Source: Amycolatopsis umgeniensis
GTDB lineage: Bacteria > Actinomycetota > Actinomycetes > Mycobacteriales > Pseudonocardiaceae
Assembly (NCBI RefSeq): GCF_014205155.1
Contig: NZ_JACHMX010000001.1
Location: 7,316,001-7,380,000, forward strand
Direction: 5' to 3'
DNA length: 64,000 bases
Shown: piece by piece, positions 26,218 to 34,110 of the stretch
Layout: every line of letters starts with the position of its first letter
Numbering within the stretch: the stretch's first letter is position 1
The notes under the pieces: generated by a model
What the model saw: only the letters and a program-made list of their open reading frames with translations
Databases searched by the model: none
Told to the model about the DNA's origin: nothing
Translations under genes and position numbers: made by a program

Positions 26218-27360
26218 ATGAAGGCTGGGCCGCTGAGCGGGCTCAAGGTCGTCGAACTGGCCGGGCTCGCCCCGGCGCCGTTCGCCTGCACCATCCTCGC
26301 CGATCTCGGCGCGGAGGTCGTCCGGATCGACCGGGCGACACCGGGCAACGACGTCATCGGCTTCCCGAACGATCCGCTCGCCCGCGGCAGGCGGTCGATC
26401 GGGATCAACACCAAGACCCCCGAGGGGGTCGAACTGGTGCTGAAACTGGCCGACGAAGCCGACGTGCTCATCGAGGGTTTCCGTCCCGGTGTGGCCGAGC
26501 GGATGGGTATCGGGCCGGAGCAGGTCCACGCCCGCAACCCGCGGCTGGTCTACGGCCGGATGACCGGCTACGGCCAGGACGGTCCACTGGCGACCGTCGC
26601 CGGGCACGACATCAACTACATCGGCATCTCCGGCGCGCTCGAACCGATCGGGCACGCCGGGCAGCGGCCGGTGGTACCGCTCAACCTCGTCGGTGACTTC
26701 GGCGGCGGTGGCCTCCTGCTCGCGATGGGGGTGCTGGCGGCGCTGTTCGAACGTCAGTCCTCGGGCAAGGGCCAGGTCGTCGACGCGTCCATGGTGGACG
26801 GCGCCGCCCTGCTGACCACCAGCCTGCACGGGCTGCTGGACTCCGGGCTCTGGCCCGGCGGGCGCGGCGAGAACATGCTCGACGGCGGAGCGCCGTTCTA
26901 CGACACCTACGAGACCGCCGACGGCAAGTACGTCGCCATCGGCGCGATCGAGATGCGGTTCTGGGGCGATCTGGTGAAGGTGCTCGGCCTCGATCCCGAA
27001 GAGACCCCGGTCCACGTCGACAAGAACGAGTGGCCGAAGCTGCGCAAGATCGTCGCCGAAGCCGTCGCGAAGCACACTCGGGACGAGCTGGTCGCGAAGG
27101 CCGAGGGCACCGACGCGTGCCTGACGGCGGTGCTTTCGCCCCGCGAAGCACCGTCGCATCCGCACAACGTCGCGCGCGGGACGTTCGTCGACGTCGGCGG
27201 CATGCTGCAGCCCGCACCCGCGCCGAGGTTCGACCGCACGCCGTCCGCGACGCCGGAACCGCCGCGGCCCAAGGGCGGCGACACCGCCGACGTTCTCGCG
27301 GAGCTCGGGGTGGACGCCGACGGGATCGAGCGGCTCAAGGCCGCGGGCACGATCGTCTAG
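26218..27360 (+). CDS. mcr: CoA-transferase family III, alpha-methylacyl-CoA racemase type
   Basis: A 380-residue class III CoA-transferase-fold protein. The sequence resembles alpha-methylacyl-CoA racemases, which epimerise 2-methyl-branched acyl-CoA before beta-oxidation. GLKVVELAGLAPAPFACTILADLGAEVVRID opens the Rossmann domain. The proposed catalytic His is in TVAGHDINYIGISG and the Asp in LNLVGDFGGGGLLLAMG, both as in mycobacterial MCR. ATG 26218 is 7 bases from AAGGAAAGGA. It is 31 bases behind the acyl-CoA dehydrogenase, likely one operon. In an organism degrading steroids a racemase for the branched side chain would make sense (inference). Confidence 0.88.
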   Translation: MKAGPLSGLKVVELAGLAPAPFACTILADLGAEVVRIDRATPGNDVIGFPNDPLARGRRSIGINTKTPEGVELVLKLADEADVLIEGFRPGVAERMGIGPEQVHARNPRLVYGRMTGYGQDGPLATVAGHDINYIGISGALEPIGHAGQRPVVPLNLVGDFGGGGLLLAMGVLAALFERQSSGKGQVVDASMVDGAALLTTSLHGLLDSGLWPGGRGENMLDGGAPFYDTYETADGKYVAIGAIEMRFWGDLVKVLGLDPEETPVHVDKNEWPKLRKIVAEAVAKHTRDELVAKAEGTDACLTAVLSPREAPSHPHNVARGTFVDVGGMLQPAPAPRFDRTPSATPEPPRPKGGDTADVLAELGVDADGIERLKAAGTIV

Positions 27361-27370
27361 GTCGAGGAAA

Positions 27371-27907
27371 CTAGAGGCGTTCCGGGTCGGGGCCCAGGTC
27401 CGATCGCACCACCGCATAGAGGATGTGGTCGCGCCAGGCCCCGTCCCGGAACCCATAGCCGCGCAGCACGCCTTCCTTGGTGAAGCCCGCCTTCGCCAGG
27501 GAACGCTGCTCGGCGACGTTGCCCGCCTCCGTCGACGCTTCGACGCGGTTCATCTGCGTATGCGCGAAGAGATAGCGGACCAGCAACCGCTGGGCCTCGG
27601 TCCCGTAGCCGTGGCCGCGCGCCTCGGGAATGAGCACCAGGCCGGCGTTCCAGCAGAACGACGTCGATCCGCTCCTGGTCTTGTGCCAGGAGACGAAGCC
27701 GAGCCGTTGCCCGTCGAGCGCGATCATCAGCATCCCGTTGTCCGCCGCGAGCATGCCGGTCTCGGCCCAGCGGCGGCGCAAGAAGTGCGGGTCGTGCCAG
27801 CCGTGCCACTCGAAAGCGCCCGCGGCCTGCGGATCGTTCGTCAGTCCTTCGAGCATCGGCAGGTCTTCTTCGGATACCGGTCTGAGTGCGACTCCGGTTT
27901 CGGTCAT
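27371..27907 (-). CDS. GNAT N-acetyltransferase, RimJ/RimL type
   Basis: A 178-residue acetyltransferase. VALRPVSEEDLPMLEGLTND begins the fold. The acetyl-CoA loop is LVLIPEARGHGYGTEAQRLLVRYLF (~90-114, R/Q-x-x-G-x-G/A type), followed by NRVEASTEAGNVAEQRSLAKAGFTKEGVLRGYGFRDGAWRDHILYAV, the standard end of RimJ/RimL proteins. The acceptor may be a protein N-terminus or a small amine; sequence does not say. ATG 27907. It is convergent with the racemase gene and tandem with the crotonase gene upstream. Confidence 0.9.
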   Translation of the reverse strand: MTETGVALRPVSEEDLPMLEGLTNDPQAAGAFEWHGWHDPHFLRRRWAETGMLAADNGMLMIALDGQRLGFVSWHKTRSGSTSFCWNAGLVLIPEARGHGYGTEAQRLLVRYLFAHTQMNRVEASTEAGNVAEQRSLAKAGFTKEGVLRGYGFRDGAWRDHILYAVVRSDLGPDPERL

Positions 27908-27917
27908 CCGATAGAGA

Positions 27918-28703
27918 CTAGGGCCGAGGGCCGCTGAAACTGCCGTGACGCCCCGCGCCGTCGCTGAACCGGCTCGCGCCCCTCACCGCTTCCTCGGCGA
28001 GTCCGCCGCCGATCAGCGCGTTCGAGAACTCGGCACGCATCGCCTCCCCTTCGGTGAGCCCGTACTGGCCGTACGCGGATCGGCGATCCGCGCGCAGACA
28101 GGCTTGCGGGAACGCGGCCAGCTCACGCGCCAGGGCTTGCGCGGACGCAAGCGCCTCGCCGTCGGGCACGACCCGGTTCGCCAGTCCGATCGCGAGCGCC
28201 TCCTCGGCCTCGACCGGACGTCCGGTGAGGATCAGGTCCATCGCCCGGGAATGCCCGATCAGGCGGGGGAGGCGCACCGTGCCGCCGTCGATCAGCGGTA
28301 CCCCCCAGCGGCGGCAGAACACCCCGAAGACGGCCGTGCTGTCGGCGACGCGCAGGTCGCACCACAGCGCCAGTTCCAGTCCGCCCGCGACGGCGTGCCC
28401 GCGGACCGCGGCGATCACCGGCTTCGACAACGCCATCCGCGTCGGCCCCATCGGCCCGTCACCCACCGGATCGAGTGAGTTGGTGCGGCCGGTGCCGACG
28501 GCCTTCAGATCGGCTCCGGCGCAGAAGGCCTCACCCGACCCGGTGAGGACGGCGACCGCGGCCTCGTCGTCGGAGTCGAAAGCGCGGAACGCATCCGCCA
28601 GCGCGGCGGCGGTCGGGCCGTCCACCGCGTTGCGGGCCTCGGGCCGGTTCAGCGTGATCGTCGTCACCGGTCCTTCCCGGTGGACGAGAACGTTTTCGCT
28701 CAT
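27918..28703 (-). CDS. Enoyl-CoA hydratase/isomerase (crotonase) family protein
   Basis: A 261-residue crotonase. TTITLNRPEARNAVDGPTAAAL starts the domain. The oxyanion-hole parts are GEAFCAGADLKAV (~57-69) and AVRGHAVAGGLELALWCDLRVAD (~103-125). Of the two Glu used by hydratases, the second region reads FCRRWGVPLIDGGTVRLPRLIG, where Asp replaces Glu, so hydration may not be its reaction. The C-terminus is the usual helical trimerisation part. GAGGAGCG precedes ATG 28703. It is upstream of the GNAT gene by 10 bases. Confidence 0.9.
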   Translation of the reverse strand: MSENVLVHREGPVTTITLNRPEARNAVDGPTAAALADAFRAFDSDDEAAVAVLTGSGEAFCAGADLKAVGTGRTNSLDPVGDGPMGPTRMALSKPVIAAVRGHAVAGGLELALWCDLRVADSTAVFGVFCRRWGVPLIDGGTVRLPRLIGHSRAMDLILTGRPVEAEEALAIGLANRVVPDGEALASAQALARELAAFPQACLRADRRSAYGQYGLTEGEAMRAEFSNALIGGGLAEEAVRGASRFSDGAGRHGSFSGPRP

Positions 28704-28823
28704 GGATCGCTCCTCGGGGTAAACCGGGTGGGCAACGAGGCCCGAATCTCCTTAAAGTGGTGACAAAGTCCGCAGTGCGCGCGGAGTCATCGTCTGGACA
28801 CTACGGTGTGATGGGATGGAGCC

Positions 28824-28991
28824 ATGTCGCCCGGCTTGAAGAAATTCGTTGTGATCGCCGTCGTCGCGCTCGTGCTCTTCTTTCTGATCAGCAGGCCGAC
28901 GCAATCCGCCGATGCCGTCCACACCGCGCTCGGCTGGCTCCGGTCCGGTGCCGAAGCCATCGTGACGTTCGTCCGGAGCCTTTTCTCCTGA
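28824..28991 (+). CDS. Small single-pass membrane protein (55 aa)
   Basis: A 55-residue protein beginning MSPGLKKFVVIAVVALVLFF, with one strong hydrophobic helix (residues 8-24), a short polar hinge SRPTQSADAV, and an amphipathic C-terminus (ALGWLRSGAEAIVTFVRSLF). GGATGGAG lies before the ATG. I believe similar short proteins are widespread in Pseudonocardiaceae, but no function is known to me. It is divergent from the crotonase gene. Confidence 0.65.
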   Translation: MSPGLKKFVVIAVVALVLFFLISRPTQSADAVHTALGWLRSGAEAIVTFVRSLFS

Positions 28992-29341
28992 CCCGTCGTC
29001 CCTCCTCACCGGTGTCCCTCGCGACGCCGGTGATCACTGTGCGCATCCACCAGCGGTTATCACGCAGAGTCACCCACCTCTGATTTCGGTCGGGCGACTC
29101 GACCATCCGGGTGGATTGCCCCCGAAAACCCGCTGGTCGACGAATTCGTGCCCCGGAAGCTCTGGCGGAAAAGACCTCCGCGCCCCTACGGTGCTCACAT
29201 TGCGTGATCGGTTGGTCCTCCAGACGCCGGAGCCGGTCTCCTGGGGACGCGTTTCCGCAGGTGCAAGCCTCAAGGCAGCGGAACTTTCAGCCGGGCAAGT
29301 AAGTCAGGACTTGTCAGTCGGGGAATCATGAGGAGGCAGGG
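28992..29341. other. 350-base gap with no recognised gene
   Basis: No coding region or strong palindrome is seen. It ends with the ribosome-binding site GAGGAGGCAGGG of the next gene, and any promoter for that gene must lie here. Confidence 0.5.
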
Positions 29342-29824
29342 ATGACCGGAGATCCCGGAGTCGATGCGTTGATCCGGCAGTGGGCCGCCGAGCGCGAGCA
29401 AACCCCCGAGGAGCAGGAGACCGACCGGATCGCGTCCGCGTGGCTCGCCGACGCCCCCCGCCAAGCTCCCGGTATCCCCGGTCAGCGTCAGCAGTCCGGC
29501 CAGGCGCGCTGGGCGCCGGTCGAGGCCGCGGACCCCGGCTACGTCGACGCGATGCGCAGCCGTCTCCCCGAGGTCCCGCGGGATCTGCTCGTCGCGGCCG
29601 CCGGCTGGTGGCAGATGGTCGGCGGCGTCGCCGAGGCCGAAGCCTGGTGGGACGCCGGGATCAGCCCGCTCGACCAGCGCGCCCTCGACTACCGTGCGGC
29701 CGGGCTCGCCCCGTCCGACCTGAGCCGTCGTCTCGGCCCGATGACCGTCTTGCAGCACCTTCGCCGCGGCAGCGCCCCTGCCTGGTGCGTGGCGCGCCTC
29801 GCGAGGCAGCAAAAGTCCGCCTGA
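29342..29824 (+). CDS. Hypothetical protein, 160 aa
   Basis: A soluble 160-residue protein without recognised domain. The N-terminal half is acidic and Gln-rich (RQWAAEREQTPEEQETDRIASAWLAD). The C-terminal half is hydrophobic-helical, with WWQMVGGVAEAEAWWDAGISPLDQRALDYRAAGLAPSDLSRRLGPMTVLQHLRRG. The AGLxPxDLxRRL segment resembles a small helix-turn-helix, which is only a suggestion. ATG 29342 has an excellent ribosome-binding site. Confidence 0.7.
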   Translation: MTGDPGVDALIRQWAAEREQTPEEQETDRIASAWLADAPRQAPGIPGQRQQSGQARWAPVEAADPGYVDAMRSRLPEVPRDLLVAAAGWWQMVGGVAEAEAWWDAGISPLDQRALDYRAAGLAPSDLSRRLGPMTVLQHLRRGSAPAWCVARLARQQKSA

Positions 29825-29839
29825 TGAGAACTTCTCGCA

Positions 29840-29900
29840 CGCGCGGGTGAACCGGCGTGGCAAGGGCGATCTCGGCAACCGCGTAACGCTAACCTGCGCG
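29840..29900 (+). other. Structured leader upstream of the transglycosylase-like gene
   Basis: CGCGCGGGT (29840-29848) can pair with ACCTGCGCG (29892-29900) as 9 bp with one wobble. The loop edges read GGGTGAAC and GCTAACC, which echo the conserved ends of c-di-AMP (ydaO) riboswitches controlling cell-wall hydrolases. The span is much shorter than that class and the internal GGTAGG-type motif is missing, so it is only a candidate. Confidence 0.25.
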
Positions 29901-29955
29901 GGCTCGTTGTTCGAGCATCGGTCGTGATCGCCGCCCACGCTGGAGGACTCGCTTC

Positions 29956-30840
29956 GTGCGCACCACCCCGGAAAACGACGAGCTCGTCGCCGACCCGGCC
30001 CAACCCGCTCCGTCACGCCGCGGGGCGGGTGCCGCCGTCTTCGGCAGGCTGGTGATCGTGCTGGCCGTACTGGGCCTCGCCGGGGGCGGGATCTGGCTGG
30101 TGACCAAGGCGTCCGCCCCGGTCGCGAGCCCCACGACGATGGAGATCCCCGCCCTGCAGGTCAAGGCGGCGGCCGTCGAACCGGGGACGGTCGTGCCGGT
30201 CAACGCCACCCCCGCCGGTGGCGCGGCCCAGCAGACCTCGCCGCAGCAGGCGCAGCCGAAACCGGGTAAGGACCCCCTGGCCGCGTGGACCGAGCGGGCG
30301 GCACAAGCCACCGGCGTCCCGGCCAGGGCGCTGCTCGCCTACGGCAACGCCGAGCTGGCGATGCGCCAGATGCAGCCGAACTGCAAGATCTCGTGGGCCA
30401 CCCTCGCGGGCATCGGCCGGATCGAGTCGAACCACGGCCAGTACGGCGGCGCCGTCCTCGGCCAGGACGGACGGCCGTCGAAACCGATCATCGGCGTCCC
30501 GCTCGACGGGTCGCCCGGCGTCAAGGCGATCGGCGACACCGACGGCGGCCAGTTCGACGGGGACGCCGCAGTCGACCGCGCCGTCGGCCCGATGCAGTTC
30601 ATCCCCAGCACCTGGCGCCGCTACGCCGCCGACGGCAACCGGGACGGCGTCGGCGACCCGCAGCAGATCGACGACGCGACGCTGGCGGCGGCGCGTTATC
30701 TGTGCGTGAACAACCGGGACATGTCGGCCGCCTCGGGGTGGTGGCAGGGGATCCTGTCGTACAACAACTCGACGGAGTACGCGCAGAAGGTCTTCGGCCT
30801 CGCGGACGACTACGCGAAGGCCGTTGCCGCCACCAAGTGA
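29956..30840 (+). CDS. Membrane-anchored lytic-transglycosylase-like protein
   Basis: A 294-residue cell-wall protein. A cytoplasmic N-terminus of ~30 residues precedes one helix (LVIVLAVLGLAGGGIWLVTKA), then a Pro/Gln-rich linker. The SLT2-like catalytic domain starts near residue 115 with VPARALLAYGNAELAMRQMQPNCKISWATLAGIGRIESNHG, where Glu in RIESNHG is the expected catalytic acid. It continues with DRAVGPMQFIPSTWRRYAADGNRDGVGDPQQIDDATLAAARYLC. The family cleaves peptidoglycan glycan strands outside the cell. GTG 29956 follows GGAGGA. Confidence 0.9.
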   Translation: MRTTPENDELVADPAQPAPSRRGAGAAVFGRLVIVLAVLGLAGGGIWLVTKASAPVASPTTMEIPALQVKAAAVEPGTVVPVNATPAGGAAQQTSPQQAQPKPGKDPLAAWTERAAQATGVPARALLAYGNAELAMRQMQPNCKISWATLAGIGRIESNHGQYGGAVLGQDGRPSKPIIGVPLDGSPGVKAIGDTDGGQFDGDAAVDRAVGPMQFIPSTWRRYAADGNRDGVGDPQQIDDATLAAARYLCVNNRDMSAASGWWQGILSYNNSTEYAQKVFGLADDYAKAVAATK

Positions 30841-30870
30841 GCTGCCGCCGCCTCGCGCGTCGGCTCCGGG

Positions 30871-30925
30871 TGTCGCGAAAGCCACTTTCGGGACATCAGA
30901 CGTCGCGAAAGTGGCTTTCGCGACA
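30871..30925. repeat. Intergenic palindrome, GGGAC-core family
   Basis: Perfect 20-base arms (TGTCGCGAAAGCCACTTTCG and its complement) at 30871-30890 and 30906-30925 flank a 15-base centre. The centre has lost one core base pair compared with 34010. Each arm is itself a hairpin CGAAAG-CCA-CTTTCG. It starts 31 bases after the transglycosylase stop. Confidence 0.9.
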
Positions 30926-31084
30926 CAGCCGCTGTGCGCCCGGACCGGCGGTCACGCATGCCCAGAACCAGTAGGCACCCAAGACGCTCCTGGCCAACCC
31001 GGACCGCCAAGTGACCCCGGGACCAAGGTCCCGACCGGCCCGGTCGCCGAACTTTCGCCGCGTGCCCAGTGCTAGCGTCGATGC

Positions 31085-31453
31085 GTGCCCGCATCGCCCG
31101 TCACCCTGCGCCGTCTCGGCATCGCCGGCGTCTGCCTGGTGAGCCTGGCGCTGTGCTGCGGGCTCGCCTGGTGGCAGTGGGAGCGGTTCTCCTCGGCCAG
31201 CGGGACGTTCCAGAATCTGGGGTACGTCCTGCAGTGGCCGCTGTTCGGGCTGTTCCCCGCGTTCATGTTCTGGCGGATCCGCAAACTCCGCCGTCAGGCC
31301 GCGGAGGCCGACATCCCGGAGCGGACGGCCGAGGCCGCCGTCCCCGAGGTGCCCGCGCCCCGGCGGAGGCCCGCCCCGGCGCCCGCACCCGAAGACGACG
31401 AGCTCGCCGCGTACAACGAGTACCTGCGCGAACTCAACGCCCGCGACAAGTAG
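31085..31453 (+). CDS. Small two-helix membrane protein
   Basis: A 122-residue protein. Helix 1 is RLGIAGVCLVSLALCCGLAWWQW and helix 2 is LGYVLQWPLFGLFPAFMFWRI, joined by a short loop, followed by a basic and Pro/Ala-rich tail ending DDELAAYNEYLRELNARDK. I recognise this as a common actinobacterial hypothetical protein upstream of DUF3817 genes, a layout also seen near Rv1590-Rv1591. The start is GTG 31085. Function is unknown; coupling to the next gene (24-base gap) suggests a shared complex. Confidence 0.8.
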   Translation: MPASPVTLRRLGIAGVCLVSLALCCGLAWWQWERFSSASGTFQNLGYVLQWPLFGLFPAFMFWRIRKLRRQAAEADIPERTAEAAVPEVPAPRRRPAPAPAPEDDELAAYNEYLRELNARDK

Positions 31454-31477
31454 TTCCCCAGAGAGGTTCGAGACCCT

Positions 31478-31831
31478 ATGACCACCCGAACTGACGACGC
31501 CGCCCCGGCCCGCCCGGTCTCGCTGGGCGGGCCGCTGATCCGGTTCCGCGTCGCGGCGTACGCCACCGGTGTGGCCCTGCTCGGACTGGTCGTCGAGATG
31601 CTGCTGCAGTATGTCTTCAGCGTGGAACTGCCCCAGTTCGTGAAGATGATCCCCATGGTCCACGGCGGGCTCTACCTGATCTACCTGCTGCTCGCGGTCG
31701 ATCTCGCGATCAAGGCCCGCTGGTCCATGAAGGGCACTCTGCTCGTGCTGATCGCCGGCTGTATCCCGTTCTTCTCCTTCGTGATGGAGCGCAAGGTCAC
31801 GCACAAGATCCAGGCGGGTGTGAAGCTCTAA
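31478..31831 (+). CDS. DUF3817 membrane protein
   Basis: A 117-residue protein matching the DUF3817 family: RFRVAAYATGVALLGLVVEMLLQYVF, then MIPMVHGGLYLIYLLLAVDLAIKARWSMKGTLLVLIAGCIPFFSFVMERKV. Three transmembrane helices are predicted, with a conserved His-Gly-Gly in the second. It lies at the inner membrane. No biochemical role is established for the family. ATG 31478 follows AGAGAGG. The gene ends four bases inside the convergent MFS gene. Confidence 0.9.
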   Translation: MTTRTDDAAPARPVSLGGPLIRFRVAAYATGVALLGLVVEMLLQYVFSVELPQFVKMIPMVHGGLYLIYLLLAVDLAIKARWSMKGTLLVLIAGCIPFFSFVMERKVTHKIQAGVKL

Positions 31832-33249
31832 GCCCGGCGCCGGAAGGTCAGCGCGACCAGGAAGGACGCCGCCGTCACCACGGCGGCGGTGGCGAACGCC
31901 GCGGTCATCCCGTCGACCGTGGTCTCCGCCGGGCTCCCGGACGGAGTCCGCGTCACCGCGCCGAACACGGTGATCAGGATCGCGAGCCCCAGCGTCGCGC
32001 CGGTCTGCTGCAACGTCTGCAGGACCCCTCCCGCGGCACCCGCGTCCTCGGTGGGCACGGTCGCCATGATGATCACGCTCAGCGGGGAGAACGCCAGCCC
32101 CGCGCCGACGCCCATCAGCAGCATCGGCCCGAGCAGATGCGAGAAGTACCCGCTTTCGGTGGTGAGCGTGGTCAGCCAAACGACACCGCTGGTCATCAGG
32201 GCCGTCCCGGTCAGCGCGAGCGGTTTCGGGCCGAAGCGGGGGAGCAGCCGCGGGATCAGCCTGCTGAGCCCGAACATGCACAGCGCCATCGGCAGGAACG
32301 CGAAGCCGGTCTCCAATGCGGCGAAACCCGCGATGTCCTGCAGGAACTGGGTCAGGAAGAAAAACATCGACATCATGGCCATCGGCCCGAGGAAGAAGTT
32401 GGCGTAGGCCGCGGCCCGGTCGCGTTCCGCGAACAGCCGCAACGGGATCAGCGGCTGGCTCACCCGCGTTTCGATCACGAGGAACGCGGCCAGCAGGGCC
32501 GACCCGGCCGCGAGACTGCCGAGGGTGACGGTGTCGCCCCAACCGTGCGACGCGGCGTGGGTGAAGGCGAACACGAGCGAGCCGACGCCGAGGGTGCCGG
32601 TGAACGCGCCGGGGAGGTCCAGTCGCGCCCGTCGCCGAGGCGGATCGGCCACGTATCGCGAGGTGAGCAGCACGATCGCGAGCCCGAACGGGACGTTGAT
32701 GTACAGCGCCGCGCGCCACGAGATCCACTCGGTGAGCAGCCCGCCGAGCAGCAGGCCGATCGCGAAACCGCTGCTGGACATCGCCGAGAACAGCGCCAGC
32801 GCGCGCACCCTCGCCTTGGCCTCGGTGAACGTGCTGGTGATCAGCGCCAAGGTGCTCGGCCCGGCGAGCGCGGCGCCGACGCCTTGCGCGACCCGGGCCG
32901 CGATCAGCATCTCCGCCGAACCGGCGAGGCCGCCGAGCAGGGAGGCGGTGGTGAACACGGCCGCGCCGACGACGAACATCCGGCGGCGGCCGAACAGGTC
33001 GCCCGCGCGTCCGCCGAGCAGCAGCAAGCCGCCGAAGACGAGGCTGTACGCCGTCATCACCCAGGACAGGCCGGTGTCGGTGAAGCCGAGGTCGGATTGG
33101 ATCCGGGGGAGCGCGACGTTCATCACCGTCGCGTCGAGGATGAGCATGAGCTGGCAGGTCAGGATGATCGGGAGGACCAGCCGGTGCGGAGGCGGTGGGG
33201 CCTCGGCCGTCTCAGGCCTGGGCTCGGTACGCAGGGTTCGCTCGGTCAA
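31828..33249 (-). CDS. MFS drug-efflux transporter, DHA2 type
   Basis: A ~473-residue, 14-helix exporter. LILDATVMNVALPRIQSDLGFTDTGLSWVMTAYSLVFGGLLLLGGRAGDLFGRRRMF contains motif D1 and motif A, and VAQGVGAALAGPSTLALI contains motif C (G-x-x-x-G-P) typical of antiporters. The end is LVALTFRRRA. Start choice: TTG 33249 has GGAG 6 bases upstream; an alternative TTG lies 12 bases further up without a ribosome-binding site. It is divergent from a TetR gene, and three operator copies in the gap (33281-33361) imply repression until a toxic ligand is present. Confidence 0.9.
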   Translation of the reverse strand: MTERTLRTEPRPETAEAPPPPHRLVLPIILTCQLMLILDATVMNVALPRIQSDLGFTDTGLSWVMTAYSLVFGGLLLLGGRAGDLFGRRRMFVVGAAVFTTASLLGGLAGSAEMLIAARVAQGVGAALAGPSTLALITSTFTEAKARVRALALFSAMSSSGFAIGLLLGGLLTEWISWRAALYINVPFGLAIVLLTSRYVADPPRRRARLDLPGAFTGTLGVGSLVFAFTHAASHGWGDTVTLGSLAAGSALLAAFLVIETRVSQPLIPLRLFAERDRAAAYANFFLGPMAMMSMFFFLTQFLQDIAGFAALETGFAFLPMALCMFGLSRLIPRLLPRFGPKPLALTGTALMTSGVVWLTTLTTESGYFSHLLGPMLLMGVGAGLAFSPLSVIIMATVPTEDAGAAGGVLQTLQQTGATLGLAILITVFGAVTRTPSGSPAETTVDGMTAAFATAAVVTAASFLVALTFRRRA

Positions 33250-33280
33250 GGAATACTCCAAAGACGTAACGAGATGAAGC

Positions 33281-33293
33281 GGAGAGACTCTCC
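33281..33293. promoter_or_regulatory. TetR operator copy 1 (MFS side)
   Basis: GGAGAGACTCTCC is a perfect odd palindrome, 31 bases upstream of the MFS start. An identical copy is at 33318. Confidence 0.8.
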
Positions 33294-33317
33294 ACTTGAG
33301 GTCGTGGGCGATGATAT

Positions 33318-33330
33318 GGAGAGACTCTCC
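33318..33330. promoter_or_regulatory. TetR operator copy 2
   Basis: GGAGAGACTCTCC, identical to copy 1 and 37 bases from it start to start, about three and a half helical turns. Confidence 0.8.
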
Positions 33331-33348
33331 GCTTACGCAAGTGGATTC

Positions 33349-33361
33349 GGAGAACGTCTCC
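33349..33361. promoter_or_regulatory. TetR operator copy 3 (TetR side), variant
   Basis: GGAGAACGTCTCC shares both outer GGAGA/TCTCC halves with copies 1 and 2, with a changed centre. It is 25 bases before the TetR start and may serve autoregulation. Confidence 0.7.
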
Positions 33362-33386
33362 GTTTTCGTCGCCCGAGGAGGTGCAG

Positions 33387-33953
33387 ATGGTCACGGCCGA
33401 TCCGGACCGGCCCATGCGCGCGGACGCACGGCGCAACTACGAGCGCATCGTGGCCGTGGCGAAACAGGCGTTCACCGCCGACGGCGTGGACGTGCCCGCC
33501 GACGACATCGCCAAACGCGCCGGTGTCGGCGCGGGCACGTTGTACCGGCACTTCCCGACGCGCGACAAACTGATCGAGGCCGTCTACCGCGACGAGATCG
33601 ACGGGCTGGCGCAGCAGGCCTACGACCTGCTCGAAGAGTTGCCGCCGGGGAAGGCGCTCGAGACGTGGCTGGCCACGCACGTCGTCTACGTGGTCGAGAA
33701 GCACGGGCTCGCGATGACGCTGAAGGCGTCCGTCGACGCCGGCTCCGAGGTCTTCGGCTGGTGTCAGTCGCGCTTGCGGGCCGCGTCCGACACGATCGTG
33801 AAGGCCGCCCAGGACGAGGGCGTGATCCGGCCGGACGTCACCGGCGTCGACATCCTGCGGCTCGGCCACGGGGTGGGTTCGGCCGCGAGCAAGGCGTCGC
33901 GCGAAGACACGGAGCGGCTCCTCGCGATCGTGCTGGACGGCCTCCGGGTGTGA
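33387..33953 (+). CDS. TetR-family regulator of the divergent MFS gene
   Basis: A 188-residue repressor. RADARRNYERIVAVAKQAFTADGVDVPADDIAKRAGVGAGTLYRHFPTRDKLIEAVYRDEID is the DNA-binding domain. The C-terminal part resembles the SbtR-like ligand domain (DVTGVDILRLGHGVG). ATG 33387 follows GAGGAG by 6 bases. Its position opposite an exporter, with three matching palindromes between them, makes it the local repressor with good confidence. It ends 57 bases before a palindromic repeat. Confidence 0.92.
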   Translation: MVTADPDRPMRADARRNYERIVAVAKQAFTADGVDVPADDIAKRAGVGAGTLYRHFPTRDKLIEAVYRDEIDGLAQQAYDLLEELPPGKALETWLATHVVYVVEKHGLAMTLKASVDAGSEVFGWCQSRLRAASDTIVKAAQDEGVIRPDVTGVDILRLGHGVGSAASKASREDTERLLAIVLDGLRV

Positions 33954-34009
33954 TGGACGGGCTTTCAGGACAGGTCGTGAGGGCTGTCCGCGTCCCACCG
34001 TGGCGGCGG

Positions 34010-34064
34010 TGTCGCGAAAGCCACTTTCGGGACATCAGACGTCCCGAAAGTGGCTTTCGCGACA
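34010..34064. repeat. Intergenic palindrome, GGGAC-core family (best copy)
   Basis: Perfect 24-base arms (34010-34033, 34041-34064) enclose the loop ATCAGAC. Each arm holds its own hairpin (CGAAAG-CCA-CTTTCG, and CGAAAG-TGG-CTTTCG). It lies between the convergent TetR and symporter genes. Confidence 0.93.
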
Positions 34065-34110
34065 TGCCGCGGCCTCCCGCGGGACCTCAGGGCAGGTCAA
34101 GGCAGGGAGA

